From Okeania sp. SIO1I7 (GTDB lineage: Bacteria; Cyanobacteriota; Cyanobacteriia; Cyanobacteriales; Microcoleaceae), in assembly GCA_010672585.1 (NCBI GenBank), contig JAAHGF010000013.1, forward strand, positions 248,428 through 312,427: DNA of 64,000 nucleotides. Direction: 5' to 3'. The position numbers and the translations under genes were made by a program. The first letter of the stretch is position 1; each line of letters begins with the position of its first letter. Shown here piece after piece: positions 9,230-20,145 of the stretch. The notes beneath the pieces were generated by a model. That model was not told where the DNA came from, did not search any database, and worked only from the letters and a program-made list of their open reading frames with translations.

Positions 9230-9760
9230 TTAATCAAAGTTAATATCATTACCCATCTTGGCAAAAGTTAAATCAGCAGGATTCATTTGTTCATATATCT
9301 CAAACGGTTGATGAATCCAAGGATTATCAGTCAAATAATCAACATAGTAATTTGGCTCAAATATTGAGCAAGCTTTATACCATAAAACAGCCGTTTTTAA
9401 TTCTTGAATTTCTTGACTATAATTATCCTGTAGCCAAACAATAGATTTTTGAATACTAATTCCCGAATCGACCAGGTCATCAACTAACAAAACATGACTA
9501 CCTAAAGTATCTGTAGTCATAGTCAAATTTTTCCCAATCTCAATATTACCTCGCTCCTGACCTTTAATATCGCCGTAGGAAAAAGTAGCGAGAATCGCCA
9601 AAGGTTTCCTAAAAATGCGAGAGAGAATATCTCCTACTCTTACTCCCCCCCTAGCTAAACAGACAATTTGATTGAACTCCCATTGGGATTGATAAATTTT
9701 TGCTGCTAGATATTCAATTGTTTGATGATACTCTGGCCAAGAGATGTAAATATCACTCAT
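9230..9760 (-). CDS. Type I phosphoribosyltransferase
   Basis: A 176-residue protein with the PRPP-binding signature VLLVDDLVDSGIS at about residues 90-102 and the N-terminal CLARGGVRVGD segment of Gpt/Hpt-like purine phosphoribosyltransferases. Such enzymes move phosphoribose from PRPP to a free base (xanthine, guanine or hypoxanthine), salvaging purines. The hood region WIHQPFEIYE near the C-terminus resembles the xanthine-guanine type (PWIVFPWE). Substrate not determinable by eye. Soluble, monocistronic as far as I can see. Confidence 0.8.
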   Translation of the reverse strand: MSDIYISWPEYHQTIEYLAAKIYQSQWEFNQIVCLARGGVRVGDILSRIFRKPLAILATFSYGDIKGQERGNIEIGKNLTMTTDTLGSHVLLVDDLVDSGISIQKSIVWLQDNYSQEIQELKTAVLWYKACSIFEPNYYVDYLTDNPWIHQPFEIYEQMNPADLTFAKMGNDINFD

Positions 9761-10831
9761 TTGTGAACTTTAAAATAATAGCGATCGTACCAATTTTATG
9801 TGAGGCTGTACAGAATTAGGTGTTAGATGTTATATCAATTTTATTTGAGGTTGTACAGAATTATGCAATTTATTCACTTGTCTATCTCAAGCTACAGTTA
9901 ACTCTCATTAAAATATTATTCTATGCAACTTCATATTAATTTGGTATCACCTAAAAATAGGATGACTTTAATTTTACCTAAAACTGTCACTTGTATTTCA
10001 AGCATTATATTTTGTGAAAGAATAGACATCTCTGAAAATACTCAAGGATACAGTGTAACTATCTTTTTGAAGGGTATGTAGCTAATAATATTTAAGATAG
10101 TTAATTGGTACGATAAAATCAGTACTATAGATACTTGCTATTAAAATTTAGCTCAAAAATAGCATCTCAAGTTAACTAATTTTTATATTTTTAAGGCTGA
10201 TTTATTTATACAAAATAAATGTACCTATTTTTCATTAATGGATAATTGATAATTACCTCTGGTTAAAACCGTTACGGAATTGAATATAAGGAAATATTAT
10301 TTCTTTTCTCTTGGTTGATTGGAGGCCAGCGAGGAGACCTCGCCATCCCACCCAACGGGTGCGCTACGCTAACGACCGCTTTTTTCCCTTAAAAGGGTAG
10401 GCTTTAAACCTGAATTATTTAATTATTAATTAGTTAATTATTCGGTAATCTAACAAGACCACAGATAGTCAATATTATTGGCTCAGATTTATGAAAATTT
10501 CATCTAAATATTTCTTGAGCTACCCGAAATATTTTCACTAATCTAATTAGATGTTCAACAAAAATACTTTCAGAGGCTAATTCTTTATTTTGGGCTTTTT
10601 TTTAGGGGTTTTAATTGCAGGTTCTCCAATATAGGCTTGACCACCGCTAAATCTTTGTTTCTGGTCAAAGTTTTGTTTGGTTTCACATTTTCATAAATGC
10701 TATAACAATTTTCTACAAACTGAAATTTTGGTATTATTCAAATGTATGTTATATCTTCCAATGATTTAGAAAAGAGGTGTATTTTATGATATTTATTTTT
10801 CTATTATTAGTTAAATAAAATAGCAAAAGTA
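9761..10831. other. Intergenic region with one structured miniature element
   Basis: Over one kilobase without a plausible gene. A duplicated TTTTAT-TGAGG-TGTACAGAATTA phrase lies at 9794-9866, and an ATTACC/GGTAAT element at 10252-10449. The rest is AT-rich text with no clear signal. Confidence 0.6.
10252..10449 (+). mobile_element. ATTACC/GGTAAT structured miniature element, copy 2
   Basis: Begins ATTACCTCTGG and ends AATTATTCGGTAAT. The middle has GAGGCCAGCGAGGAGACCTC, GCCATCCCACCCAACGGG and CGACCGCTTTTTTCCCTT, the last followed by the AGGCTTTAAACC block that is common to all copies. Confidence 0.65.
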
Positions 10832-11032
10832 TCAATCTGCAACCTTCAGCCATCCACGCCTAATAGCATGAAGTAATCGATTAATTGCTGTTGTATCTTC
10901 TTCAGTCAGATTATGGTATAAAAATAAACTTCTTAGTTGTTTTCTGTGCTCTAGAGTCAAAATGCCAGAGCGATAGACTTGGAATACTAACTCTGCAATT
11001 ATTACTTCTGGTAAAAGGTTTTGATAGTTCAT
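10832..11032 (-). CDS. Conserved small cyanobacterial protein
   Basis: A 66-residue protein whose C-terminal pattern LTEEDTTAINRLLHAIRRGWLKV is shared by a family of short proteins in filamentous cyanobacteria. N-terminal LPEVIIAELVFQVYRSGILTLEHRKQL looks like two helices. It is probably a small all-helical soluble protein. Function unknown. No good ribosome-binding site is visible. Isolated between repeat-rich regions. Confidence 0.6.
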   Translation of the reverse strand: MNYQNLLPEVIIAELVFQVYRSGILTLEHRKQLRSLFLYHNLTEEDTTAINRLLHAIRRGWLKVAD

Positions 11033-11854
11033 AGCAGTTCATCATAATATACTATTTATAGTTATAGTATTTCCAATTTAACAATAAATAATTGTGACAG
11101 ATGAATTAACTCCAAGTGATATTTATCTGGAAAATTAGTGATTTATATCACTATAGTCAAAATAGAATTCTTTCAGTTAATATATTAAGGATAATATTTT
11201 TTTATTTTAGTGAAAAAATACAACATAATAATTTTCAATCAGCAATAACTATATTTTTATTTCAAAAAAAAACTTGATCGTCAGAAGCAAATCATACAAA
11301 AATGATATTAAGTTAGATGATATTAGCGATAATTAACTGTCTGGATCGGCTATAAATAAATATGGTTCAATTAAAGATTTTGTTTGTCAGTTCTGTCATC
11401 TGAAGAGCTACTCTAATGGTTCCATACCTTATGAGTTTTTGTCTTATCTGTTTGCGCAGCATTCCCTAGGAAACTGTATTGGGCTATAAATCTTGTAATT
11501 ATCAATATCAATTATTATATTATGAAAAAAGCTCAAGTATAATATGGCAGTCATTTCAGTTATCAATTATCAGGAGGCTTAACATCAGGAATAGTCTCTT
11601 TTCTCTTGGTTGATTGGAGGCCAGCGAGGAGACCTCGCCATCCCACCCTACGGGAAGCTCCGAAGAGAGAACTCCGTTCCGCTGACGCGAAACGCGACAG
11701 CGTTGCGTTACGCCAGTTTTGCGAAGCAAAAGCAAACGACCGCTTTTTATCCCTTTAAAAAGGGAGGCTTTAGACCACAACTTTTCGGTAAAAAATATTG
11801 ATAAATCTATGATTTGGCGTTAGTAAACTATATTTTAAAATCAGCAAGACATAT
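11033..11854. other. Intergenic region with part of a structured element
   Basis: No gene seen. The right part (about 11590-11791) is another copy of the ATTACC/GGTAAT family with its GAGGCCAGCGAGGAGACCTC hairpin, GCCATCCCACC block and a terminal TTTTCGGTAAA. The left ATTACC end is degraded. Open frames here on both strands are repeat shadows. Confidence 0.6.
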
Positions 11855-13732
11855 ATGAAAAATCAGCAAAATTCTTATATTAGCATAGTAATAATAGCCA
11901 CTATACTATTAAATTTCATAATCTTAGGATGTCAAAAAAATAGCCAAAAAATACAGGAATTAGATGACAAAAACAATACAACATTGTTACAACCAAATAC
12001 TATAGAAGAAGAAAGTAAATTTCAAGCAAGAAGTTTGGCAATTCGTAAGAAACTAGCAGCGGTAGACTTAGAAGAACTAGATAGTTGGTGGAGACCAAGA
12101 AAAATTGGAGACCCTCATAAATATCTACTGCCAGTAATTTTAGCCAGATTAAGTTTAGAAGGTACACAAACAGGAGAACTTTATAATCAAGAAAAAACCT
12201 GGAAAATTTTATTCCAACTAGATAAAGATAAACCAAGCCTTTATCACTTCCGTAGTTATCTAGATGTGCGAATTTTCTTTTTATTTCGAGAGAAAATGCC
12301 ATCTGATGTATTAGCATCTTACAAAAGTCAACTACAACGACCGAAAGTCTTCAACTGGATAAAAACTGGAACAGAAAATCATATGTTTATGCATCGTGCA
12401 TCCGGTTTAGCATTGATGAATGGAAGTAGTTGGCCTGTAGAAGACCCAGCAAGTGAAGCCACAAATGAGGCATGGTTGCGAGCAGAACTGAATAAATTTT
12501 TAACTATTGGACAAGGAGAATTTCATTCTTCAGTTTATTATGGATATAGTATTGGTGGATTACTTAATATCTATGATTTTGCTCGCGACCCAAAATTAAA
12601 AGAACTGGCAAAAGGTTTACTAGATTGGTATGCAACTAATATGGCACTAAGACTAAGTTGGGGGACTGCTGGAGGTGCGGAAAGTCGGGGTTTCGATCGC
12701 CGTACCTGGAATAGTGGGTTAGGTGCAGTAGCATGGATGTGGTGGGGAGAAGGCACTGAAGCTGCAGAAAAGATGACAAATGGTACTGCTAGGTTAGCAT
12801 TGCCAGCAGCTCTAAGCACATATCGTCCTCCAGAACATCTGCGGTCACTAGCTCTTAAACAAGTGCCACTACCATTTCAGCTCAGAGCAAGTCATCCAAT
12901 TTACTACAGTTACTCTCAAGGAAACCGCTTATGGGAAAAATTCTATATAACAGAGGATTATAGTTTAGGGACTTTATTAGAGCCTACCCGCAGTTATCAA
13001 GTTGAAGGTACAATTAGCGCACAATATGTTACTTATAAGTTAGTAGTGCGCGACCCAGAAGGTATTAATAACGCAGTAGTAGGTTTAGGTGGTACTTATC
13101 ATGGACCCCAAGCAACTGGACGCAGTCCTGGCGATCAATATGTTCAGCAGAAGGGAGCAGTAATATTTCAATTAATTCTTAGCGATCGAGATTTGCAAGC
13201 AGGAGTTCCAGCACAGTCGCATTTAGTCTTGCCAAAGCGTTATGGCGAACCGACAAAATATAAAAATTGGTATATTTGGCGTATTGAAAATATTTGGCTA
13301 TGTGCTCGACCTTGGGCAAATGAGGTAAGTTTACAACCATTATCTCGGAAATATAAAGATTATCAAGCAATGGTTGCCAAAGGAAAAAAGACTGCTTGGG
13401 TTACTGATGTAGCCAGAGTAGCTGATATTGGAGATTTTGAAAGTTTGAAACAGGCATTAGATAAAACTCTGGTTGATGATAGTGAATGGGAGAGTCAAGG
13501 GCGTTTGAGTTATTTGAGTTTAGCTGGCGATCGCATAGTTATGACATATCAGCAAGATGGTGCTATTGGGGACGCTCTAATTAATGGGGAAAAAAGAATT
13601 TTAAAAAATTGGCCTGTTTTAGAGAGTCCATACGCCAAACAAGAGTTGTATAGTGGGTTACTAGAAGTTGATGACCCTAAGCTAGGTAAATGGCAATTAA
13701 GAGGTAAGTTAATGGGTCCAGAATGGGAGTAG
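11855..13732 (+). CDS. Large lipoprotein, probable alpha/alpha-toroid fold
   Basis: A 625-residue protein with a lipoprotein signal: hydrophobic residues 9-24 and lipobox ILGC, Cys26. The mature part has the look of polysaccharide-lyase or heparinase-like proteins: repeated helical pairs in residues 60-300 (TENHMFMHRASGLAL, WPVEDPASEATNEAWLRAEL, GEFHSSVYYGYSIGGLLNIYDFAR) followed by a beta-rich C-terminal half. His and Tyr in NHMFMHR and SSVYYGY are candidate active-site residues. The family call is fold-level only; substrate unknown. It would be anchored to a membrane facing the periplasm. Alternative: a non-catalytic cell-envelope protein. Confidence 0.55.
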   Translation: MKNQQNSYISIVIIATILLNFIILGCQKNSQKIQELDDKNNTTLLQPNTIEEESKFQARSLAIRKKLAAVDLEELDSWWRPRKIGDPHKYLLPVILARLSLEGTQTGELYNQEKTWKILFQLDKDKPSLYHFRSYLDVRIFFLFREKMPSDVLASYKSQLQRPKVFNWIKTGTENHMFMHRASGLALMNGSSWPVEDPASEATNEAWLRAELNKFLTIGQGEFHSSVYYGYSIGGLLNIYDFARDPKLKELAKGLLDWYATNMALRLSWGTAGGAESRGFDRRTWNSGLGAVAWMWWGEGTEAAEKMTNGTARLALPAALSTYRPPEHLRSLALKQVPLPFQLRASHPIYYSYSQGNRLWEKFYITEDYSLGTLLEPTRSYQVEGTISAQYVTYKLVVRDPEGINNAVVGLGGTYHGPQATGRSPGDQYVQQKGAVIFQLILSDRDLQAGVPAQSHLVLPKRYGEPTKYKNWYIWRIENIWLCARPWANEVSLQPLSRKYKDYQAMVAKGKKTAWVTDVARVADIGDFESLKQALDKTLVDDSEWESQGRLSYLSLAGDRIVMTYQQDGAIGDALINGEKRILKNWPVLESPYAKQELYSGLLEVDDPKLGKWQLRGKLMGPEWE

Positions 13733-14313
13733 GGGAGTTTGGGGAGTTTGGGGAGATGGGGAGATGGGAACCCACCCCTCGCCCCTCCCCCTCCCAGGAG
13801 GGGAATGTGGGGAGATGGGGAGATGGGGGGATGGGGAGATGGAGATATTTGTATATTTGCACAATTAAATGTACTTCATATTAATATTCTCCCCAGGCAA
13901 TGAATTAGCCCTGCTCCCAGGAGGGGAATTTGGGGAGATGGGGAGATGGTAATCAAACATAGCATTACTATTCAGAAATGGTATTACAAATGTCTTATCA
14001 AAATAATTGGGTCGCGCCACCCCACCTTTTAAGGCGAAATATTTTTGGAGCGAAGCTCAAACCCCCGTTACAAAAATAACTTCTGTACGTCGCCCTACCG
14101 ACGCCTCTATCTGACTTCTGACTTCGTTAAATCATGTCCGGATAATGTAGTGATCAAAAAAACTTTCTCTTTCTTCTTCTTTCTTTTATCCTGACTCCTG
14201 ACTCCTTTGACTTATGACTCCTGAGGACTGACTCCTGACTCCTTTGACTTATAACTTCCGTGAAACAGTATTACGATAGAATTTAACAAAAAGTCACAGA
14301 GAGAAAATTACTT
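13733..14313. other. Repeat-filled gap before ndhM
   Basis: Starts with GGGGAGATGG microsatellite interrupted by the GC-rich hairpin repeat (13768-13803), then a TATCATGTCCGG-type left end at 14131 with TGACTCCTGACTCC microsatellite behind it. No gene seen. Confidence 0.6.
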
Positions 14314-14661
14314 ATGCTATTAAAGTCAACCACTAGACATATACATATCTTTGCCGGAATTATAGAAAACAATGAACTTGTTCCTGATGACAAGGTACTA
14401 ACTCTCGATATCGATCCCGATAACGAACTTAACTGGAATGATACTGCTGTGCAGCAGATTAACAGCAAGTTTGACGAGCTGGTAGAATCTTATAATGGGG
14501 AAGATTTAACTGAATACAACCTACGTCGTATAGGTTCCGATTTAGAGCATTTCGTGCGATCGCTATTACAATCAGGTCAAATTAGCTATAATCTAGGTGG
14601 CCGTGTCAATAACTATAGTCTAGGACTACCAAGAGTAGACATTGACCCAGAAGCTAAATAG
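14314..14661 (+). CDS. ndhM: NAD(P)H-quinone oxidoreductase subunit M (NdhM)
   Basis: NdhM is an oxygenic-photosynthesis-specific subunit of NDH-1, the thylakoid complex for cyclic electron flow, respiration and CO2 uptake. It belongs to the peripheral arm. The 115-residue product matches the family end to end: MLLKSTTRHIHIFAG, DDKVLTLDIDPDNELNW, EDLTEYNLRRIGSDLEHFVR, then ISYNLGGRVNNYSLGLPRVD. Length is normal. AGAGAG lies upstream of the ATG as a weak ribosome-binding site. It is transcribed alone and shares a terminator hairpin with the convergent small gene downstream. Confidence 0.95.
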   Translation: MLLKSTTRHIHIFAGIIENNELVPDDKVLTLDIDPDNELNWNDTAVQQINSKFDELVESYNGEDLTEYNLRRIGSDLEHFVRSLLQSGQISYNLGGRVNNYSLGLPRVDIDPEAK

Positions 14662-14687
14662 CATATTAAAATTTAATCTCTAATATA

Positions 14688-14719
14688 ATAATCTGATAAC
14701 ATCACTGTTATCGGATTAT
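14688..14719. terminator. Bidirectional terminator hairpin between ndhM and convergent gene
   Basis: Arms ATAATCTGATAACA (14688-14701) and TGTTATCGGATTAT (14706-14719) pair with one G-T mismatch around TCAC. The right arm overlaps the stop codon of the convergent minus-strand gene. Confidence 0.7.
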
Positions 14720-14991
14720 ATTTGTGCTCTTCTACTCTGATAATGTTGCAAAAATTGCTTCATAGATATCTGACGATTGGCCATAAATTGACTCCAAGTA
14801 CCAGGAAAAAATTCCTCTAGAGTTTCGACTAAAGCAAAAATTTCCAGATTAAGCATTTTATAATATAATTCATGAGAATGTTTAAGTTGAGTTAACAGCT
14901 CATCTATGTCTATCTTAGGAAGTGGCTGTTTGTCATTAGTTTCTTGATTGGTAAAATTACTAAAAGCACCAGAATCAGAATATTTAGACAT
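14716..14991 (-). CDS. Conserved cyanobacterial protein, unknown function
   Basis: I start this at the ATG at 14991 (MSKYSDSGAFSN), giving 91 residues. The longer frame to 15144 adds 51 residues of unconserved hydrophobic sequence. The conserved part is DIDELLTQLKHSHELYYKML, then LEIFALVETLEEFFPGTWSQF and ISMKQFLQH, which I recognise as a common cyanobacterial family of unknown function. It is probably helical and soluble. It faces ndhM tail to tail. Confidence 0.75.
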   Translation of the reverse strand: MSKYSDSGAFSNFTNQETNDKQPLPKIDIDELLTQLKHSHELYYKMLNLEIFALVETLEEFFPGTWSQFMANRQISMKQFLQHYQSRRAQI

Positions 14992-15224
14992 GAATGACCT
15001 CAAATGACTAAAAACAATATATGATAAAATTATCTTATACAACTGAATAATTGAAATAATATTTATAGTTTTATCAGGAAAACACTTTAGTAATTTAGAT
15101 ATTTTGAGATAGGTATTGAAATTATGCTGAAAAATCAAGAACAAATACCTAATTCAACTAGCACAAATAATTAAAGATAAATCTAATTTAGAAAAGAAAT
15201 GGCCGAAAGCTGCGAGGACCCTTG

Positions 15225-17381
15225 ATGCAAAACACTATGCCAAAACACTACCTGTGGGCTATAGGTGAAGGGATAAAAACCTATCGGCCAGGAGAAATAA
15301 TAGTAGATCGTTATCAAGTTCAAGGCGATCGAATACTACTGGATACTCAACCAGAAAAAACACCCCAGATGCCCGAAGAAATTCCGGGTGAAATAGAGCC
15401 ATATTTGAGATTATTTCCCTATAGACTTCATATTCCTCAAGTTTATGGAATTTTATCAGTAACAGAAAAAAAAAGGACTCGAGAAATTTGGCTCCTAGAA
15501 GGAGGGCCAATTGATGCAAATTCAGGAAACTTAATGCCAGAAATAGCTATAGCATGGAAAGATGCTACACCAATGCGACAGTTAAATTGGTTATGGCAAA
15601 TGGCTCAACTTTGGCAACCGTTGAATGTGCAAAAAGTAGCTTCTAGTTTGCTAAATTCAGAAAATCTGCGGGTAGAAGGACAATTAGTACGCTTATTAGA
15701 GCTACAAGCAGATCGAAAATCTTTGACATTACAGCACTTAGGTAGATTCTGGCAGAAATGGGCAAGCAATGCTCATCCAGTAGTAGAAAAATTCTTGAAA
15801 CAACTGTTTCACCAAATGATTGCAGGTGAAGTCCACAATGCCGATCGACTGATAGTACAACTAGATCTAGCTCTGGAAGTATTGGGGCGATCGCAAATTA
15901 GAAAAATTCACATTACTACTGCTACAGATACCGGACCTAATCGTTCTAACAATGAAGATGCTTGTTACCCAGCGAGTAAAACAATGATTAGCTATCCACC
16001 GAGTTATAAAACAGTAGCTATGGTCTGCGATGGTATTGGTGGTCAAGAAGGAGGGGAAGAAGCATCAGAGTTAGCAATCAAAGTTTTGTGCCAAAGATTA
16101 CAGAATATACCCGAAGATGGAGATCCTCTGACTATAACTACAAAGTTAGAAGAATCTGCTTATGTTGCTAATGATGCTATCTATGACCGTAACGATAATG
16201 AGCAACGTCAGGGTCGTCAACGGATGGGAACGACTCTAGTTATGGCACTTGCCCATCTCCACGAACTCTACATCACTCATATAGGAGATAGTCGTGCTTA
16301 CTGGATTACTCCGAATCGATGCCATCAAGTAACTCTAGATGATGACGTTGCAACTCGTCAAGTCAGATTAGGCTACTCTTTATATCAGGATGCCGTCAAC
16401 CAAATTGCATCAGGTGCTCTAGTACAAGCTTTGGGTATTACGGCCTCAACAAGTTTACATCCAACTGTACAACGTTTTCCAATAGATGAAGATAGTATTT
16501 TCTTGATTTGTTCTGATGGTTTAAGCGATAGAAATAGAGTAGAGGAATATTGGCAAACAGAAATATTACCATTGTTACAAGGCAAAACAAATTTAGCTAC
16601 AGTCAGAGATAGATTAATAGAAATTGCTAACGCTACAAATGGGCATGATAATGTAACAGTAGCTTTAGTGTATTATCAAGTAACTGATAAAGGTCAGATC
16701 ACAGAATTGTCTCTTCCACCTGTAAAAGTTCAGCATTTAAAAGTACAAAAATCACGAAAAAATTCGGAATTTAATTCATCAGATAGTCAATTTTTCGACA
16801 ATAAACCCAAAAATTTTCCATATGACTTAGAATATAAAAGTGGGTGGTTTTACTTGTCAGGAATTCTGATACTTCTGGTATTAGGTGGAATATTAGCATA
16901 TTTTTTAAGTCCCTTAGCAAAAGAATTAACACAGCCATTGGATGTAAAGTCTCCAAAGAGTAATACTTTTGCAGCAAATACGGAAAAGCCTAGCCAACAA
17001 CCAAATTCCATATTTTCTCCTAGTTTATCTTTGGATATAGGTTCATTTATATTGATTAGTCATAGTGCTAATTCTCGCGAAAGGTTACACGAACCAATTC
17101 AATTACTAAATAGTACAAAAAATAAGACAGTTAAAGGCATAGTTAGTGGTGGTAGTATTCTCCAAGTAACTAGAAAATTGAATCAATCAGAAGAAAATTG
17201 GTTAGAATTACAAGTTGTTTGTTCAACTGAAACTCCCTCAAATATTGACTCAGAATTTTCTAATGTTTTACTACAAACAAAAGATAAAGGTTGGATTCAA
17301 CAAGACAAAATAGAGGGTAGCTTGGATGTCATTATTTTGGAAAGAAATTCAGAAAAGCTAGATGGATGTTTTAATAATTAA
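15225..17381 (+). CDS. Membrane-anchored PP2C-type serine/threonine phosphatase
   Basis: About 718 residues. I chose the ATG at 15225: GAGGA at 15214-15218 lies six bases upstream; the TTG at 15222 and ATG at 15237 are alternatives. Residues about 1-225 form an N-terminal region found in cyanobacterial PP2C proteins, here without the zinc ribbon that often precedes it. The PPM phosphatase domain spans about 227-490, with metal-binding motifs ATDTGPNRSNNEDA, MVCDGIGGQEGGEEAS, TTLVMAL, THIGDSRAYWI, ICSDGLSD and NGHDNVTVALV. One membrane helix (about 539-563, GWFYLSGILILLVLGGILAYF) is followed by an SH3-like tail outside the membrane. It likely reverses Ser/Thr kinase signalling. Confidence 0.9.
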   Translation: MQNTMPKHYLWAIGEGIKTYRPGEIIVDRYQVQGDRILLDTQPEKTPQMPEEIPGEIEPYLRLFPYRLHIPQVYGILSVTEKKRTREIWLLEGGPIDANSGNLMPEIAIAWKDATPMRQLNWLWQMAQLWQPLNVQKVASSLLNSENLRVEGQLVRLLELQADRKSLTLQHLGRFWQKWASNAHPVVEKFLKQLFHQMIAGEVHNADRLIVQLDLALEVLGRSQIRKIHITTATDTGPNRSNNEDACYPASKTMISYPPSYKTVAMVCDGIGGQEGGEEASELAIKVLCQRLQNIPEDGDPLTITTKLEESAYVANDAIYDRNDNEQRQGRQRMGTTLVMALAHLHELYITHIGDSRAYWITPNRCHQVTLDDDVATRQVRLGYSLYQDAVNQIASGALVQALGITASTSLHPTVQRFPIDEDSIFLICSDGLSDRNRVEEYWQTEILPLLQGKTNLATVRDRLIEIANATNGHDNVTVALVYYQVTDKGQITELSLPPVKVQHLKVQKSRKNSEFNSSDSQFFDNKPKNFPYDLEYKSGWFYLSGILILLVLGGILAYFLSPLAKELTQPLDVKSPKSNTFAANTEKPSQQPNSIFSPSLSLDIGSFILISHSANSRERLHEPIQLLNSTKNKTVKGIVSGGSILQVTRKLNQSEENWLELQVVCSTETPSNIDSEFSNVLLQTKDKGWIQQDKIEGSLDVIILERNSEKLDGCFNN

Positions 17382-17436
17382 TAATTAATAATTAACAATT
17401 AATAATTAATAATTAATAATTAACAATTAATAATTA

Positions 17437-17674
17437 GGGTTTGCGCTTCACTAGTCTTTCTGTTAAGGTAGGGAGTAGGGAGTAGTTAAGAGTCAGGATA
17501 AATGGGAGTTATAGAGGAGGTAGAAGTAACAATTGTCTCTTAATTTTTCTGTCCTACGAAACTTTTTCTGCTAACTTTTTGCACCTTTTTGACCTAAAAG
17601 CTGGTACTTTTTCCAGACATAAAATTGCTAAAAGCAATATCAGTCAATGCTTTCATATTTATGAGCGCAAACCC
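17437..17674. mobile_element. TANTTA-duplicating miniature element, copy 2
   Basis: 238 bp, ends GGGTTTGCGCTTC and GAGCGCAAACCC, flanked by TAATTA at 17431-17436 and 17675-17680. Confidence 0.8.
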
Positions 17675-17684
17675 TAATTAATTA

Positions 17685-17926
17685 GGGCTTGCGCTCATAA
17701 AGCTAAAAGTATTTATATGTCAATACTTTAGCGTTTTTGCGGTCCAGAAAAGTGCACCTGTTTCAGTCTAAAACGCTCAAAAAGTTAGTATTTTAGGCGC
17801 ATAGTTGAACATAAAATCATTCTTACAATTCTTACTTCTACCTCCTCGCTCATTCCCATTTCTCCTGTCTCCAGTATAGCTGTCTCCTATTTACTACCTC
17901 TACTAAAATACTTTTTCAGCAAGCCC
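17685..17926. mobile_element. TANTTA-duplicating miniature element, copy 3
   Basis: 242 bp, ends GGGCTTGCGCTC and CAGCAAGCCC, flanked by TAATTA at 17679-17684 and 17927-17932. It overlaps flanks with copy 2, so it inserted next to, or into the duplicated target of, its neighbour. Confidence 0.8.
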
Positions 17927-17935
17927 TAATTATTA

Positions 17936-18000
17936 GGGCTTGCTGATTAAAGATCAAAGGTTGCACATTAATGTAATAATATTGCCAAAAATTTAGTTTA
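17936..18000. mobile_element. TANTTA-type element, truncated copy
   Basis: Begins GGGCTTGCTGATTAAAGATCAAAGG, matching the GCTGATTAA end of other copies, but no second end is found. The right boundary is arbitrary. Confidence 0.5.
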
Positions 18001-18187
18001 AACTTTGATAAAAAAACCATTAATCAATTACTATAATGATTGATTAATCCAAAATCCTATTCATAAAAAATCTAAAATAATTCGCCACCGTTCAACGACA
18101 CAATTTGAATTAAAAAATATCAAGGACTACTAATAGACATCTCCAAAAATCAAAAATAAAATCAATTCTTATCCATAAATCATTAAT

Positions 18188-18321
18188 TATATCATGTCCG
18201 GTTGAATAGTTATAAGTTAGAGCTTCGTAGTTGGGCTTGAGCAAGAAGATAGATATTTCAGTGGCTCAAGCCCAACTACAAACAAAAATTTTTTTATCAA
18301 TAATTATCTGGACATAATATT
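18188..18321. mobile_element. TATCATGTCCGG inverted-repeat element, copy 2
   Basis: Left end TATATCATGTCCGGTTGAA, right end TTATCTGGACATAATATTA. It encloses a perfect hairpin with arms GTAGTTGGGCTTGAG and CTCAAGCCCAACTAC. Confidence 0.7.
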
Positions 18322-18357
18322 ATTCCTTCCTGTTCCCTGTTCCCTGTTCCCTCTTTT

Positions 18358-18726
18358 TTAGAGATGTTTAATTTCCATGTAGCTTAACAGCCAATTGGCC
18401 ATAGTAGCACGACGTGCTTGTACAGGAGTAAATTCTCCTATTTTATAACCTTTAAAACCCAACTTTTGCTTTAGTAACTGTTTATTTTCTTTAGGAATAG
18501 AACGAGTCAACTTGACAGTAGGGGGGCGAAATTCAATAAAATTAGGAGGTTCTGGATATTCATCTCGCCACTCTGGTTCTACACCTGAAGAGTCCCACTT
18601 ATCAGTAGTAGCATCATAGCGATAACCAAGATAATACCAAACTAATTGATTAACAGTATTATCATCAATTTTTTCATCAATAATTGCCTGAATAGTTTCT
18701 GTATTCAGTGGTGGTAGTTCAGACAT
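18358..18726 (-). CDS. DUF1823 family protein
   Basis: A 122-residue member of DUF1823, a family restricted to cyanobacteria and plastids, function unknown. Signature text: LPPLNTETIQAIIDEKIDD, VNQLVWYYLGYRYD, EWRDEYPEPPNFIE-RPPTVKLTRSIP and LKQKLGFKGYKIGEFTP. I chose the ATG at 18726 because GGAG lies about eight bases upstream and the family starts MSxLPPLNTET; an ATG five codons earlier (18741) is possible. Soluble, no signal. Downstream is microsatellite and the gap to gap1. Confidence 0.85.
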   Translation of the reverse strand: MSELPPLNTETIQAIIDEKIDDNTVNQLVWYYLGYRYDATTDKWDSSGVEPEWRDEYPEPPNFIEFRPPTVKLTRSIPKENKQLLKQKLGFKGYKIGEFTPVQARRATMANWLLSYMEIKHL

Positions 18727-18911
18727 AAAAGCTGACTCCATTTAACTTATTTTTATATGATTATATTATGATATAGCAGAAGGAAGAAGGAAGAAGGAAG
18801 AAGGAAGAAGAAAAATTTTGGTATTATGTGAGTTTTAAACTTTTGATATGTCAAATACAGTAATGACAACTGCTATACTTATGAACTAGAGAAACAAAAG
18901 AAGAATAAAAT

Positions 18912-18934
18912 GTAGAGGTGTGGAGTACCTCTAC
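18912..18934 (-). terminator. Hairpin downstream of gap1
   Basis: Perfect 8-base arms GTAGAGGT and ACCTCTAC around a 7-base loop, 25 bp beyond the GAPDH stop codon and followed on the minus strand by ATTTTATT. A weak T-run makes it a probable, not certain, terminator. Confidence 0.55.
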
Positions 18935-18958
18935 CATAATTGAATTATTGCTAGTTAG

Positions 18959-20038
<1,080 letters not shown>

Positions 20039-20145
20039 TTAGAACCTATCACGAAGATAATTGCTTCAAATATATTCTTTTCCATATTTTAAGAATTTTT
20101 CTGTCAAATGACTTAGGTTTTACGGGAAGCTTATGCTCTATAGTA

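Larger units (their letters stand above)
17382..18357. other. Stack of four TANTTA elements and a TATCATGTCCGG element
   Basis: No gene. A TTAATAA array (17374-17436) runs into three tandem TANTTA elements sharing flanks (17437-17674, 17685-17926, partial from 17936), then a solo GACATCTCC end (18133) and the TATCATGTCCGG element at 18188-18321. Confidence 0.75.
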
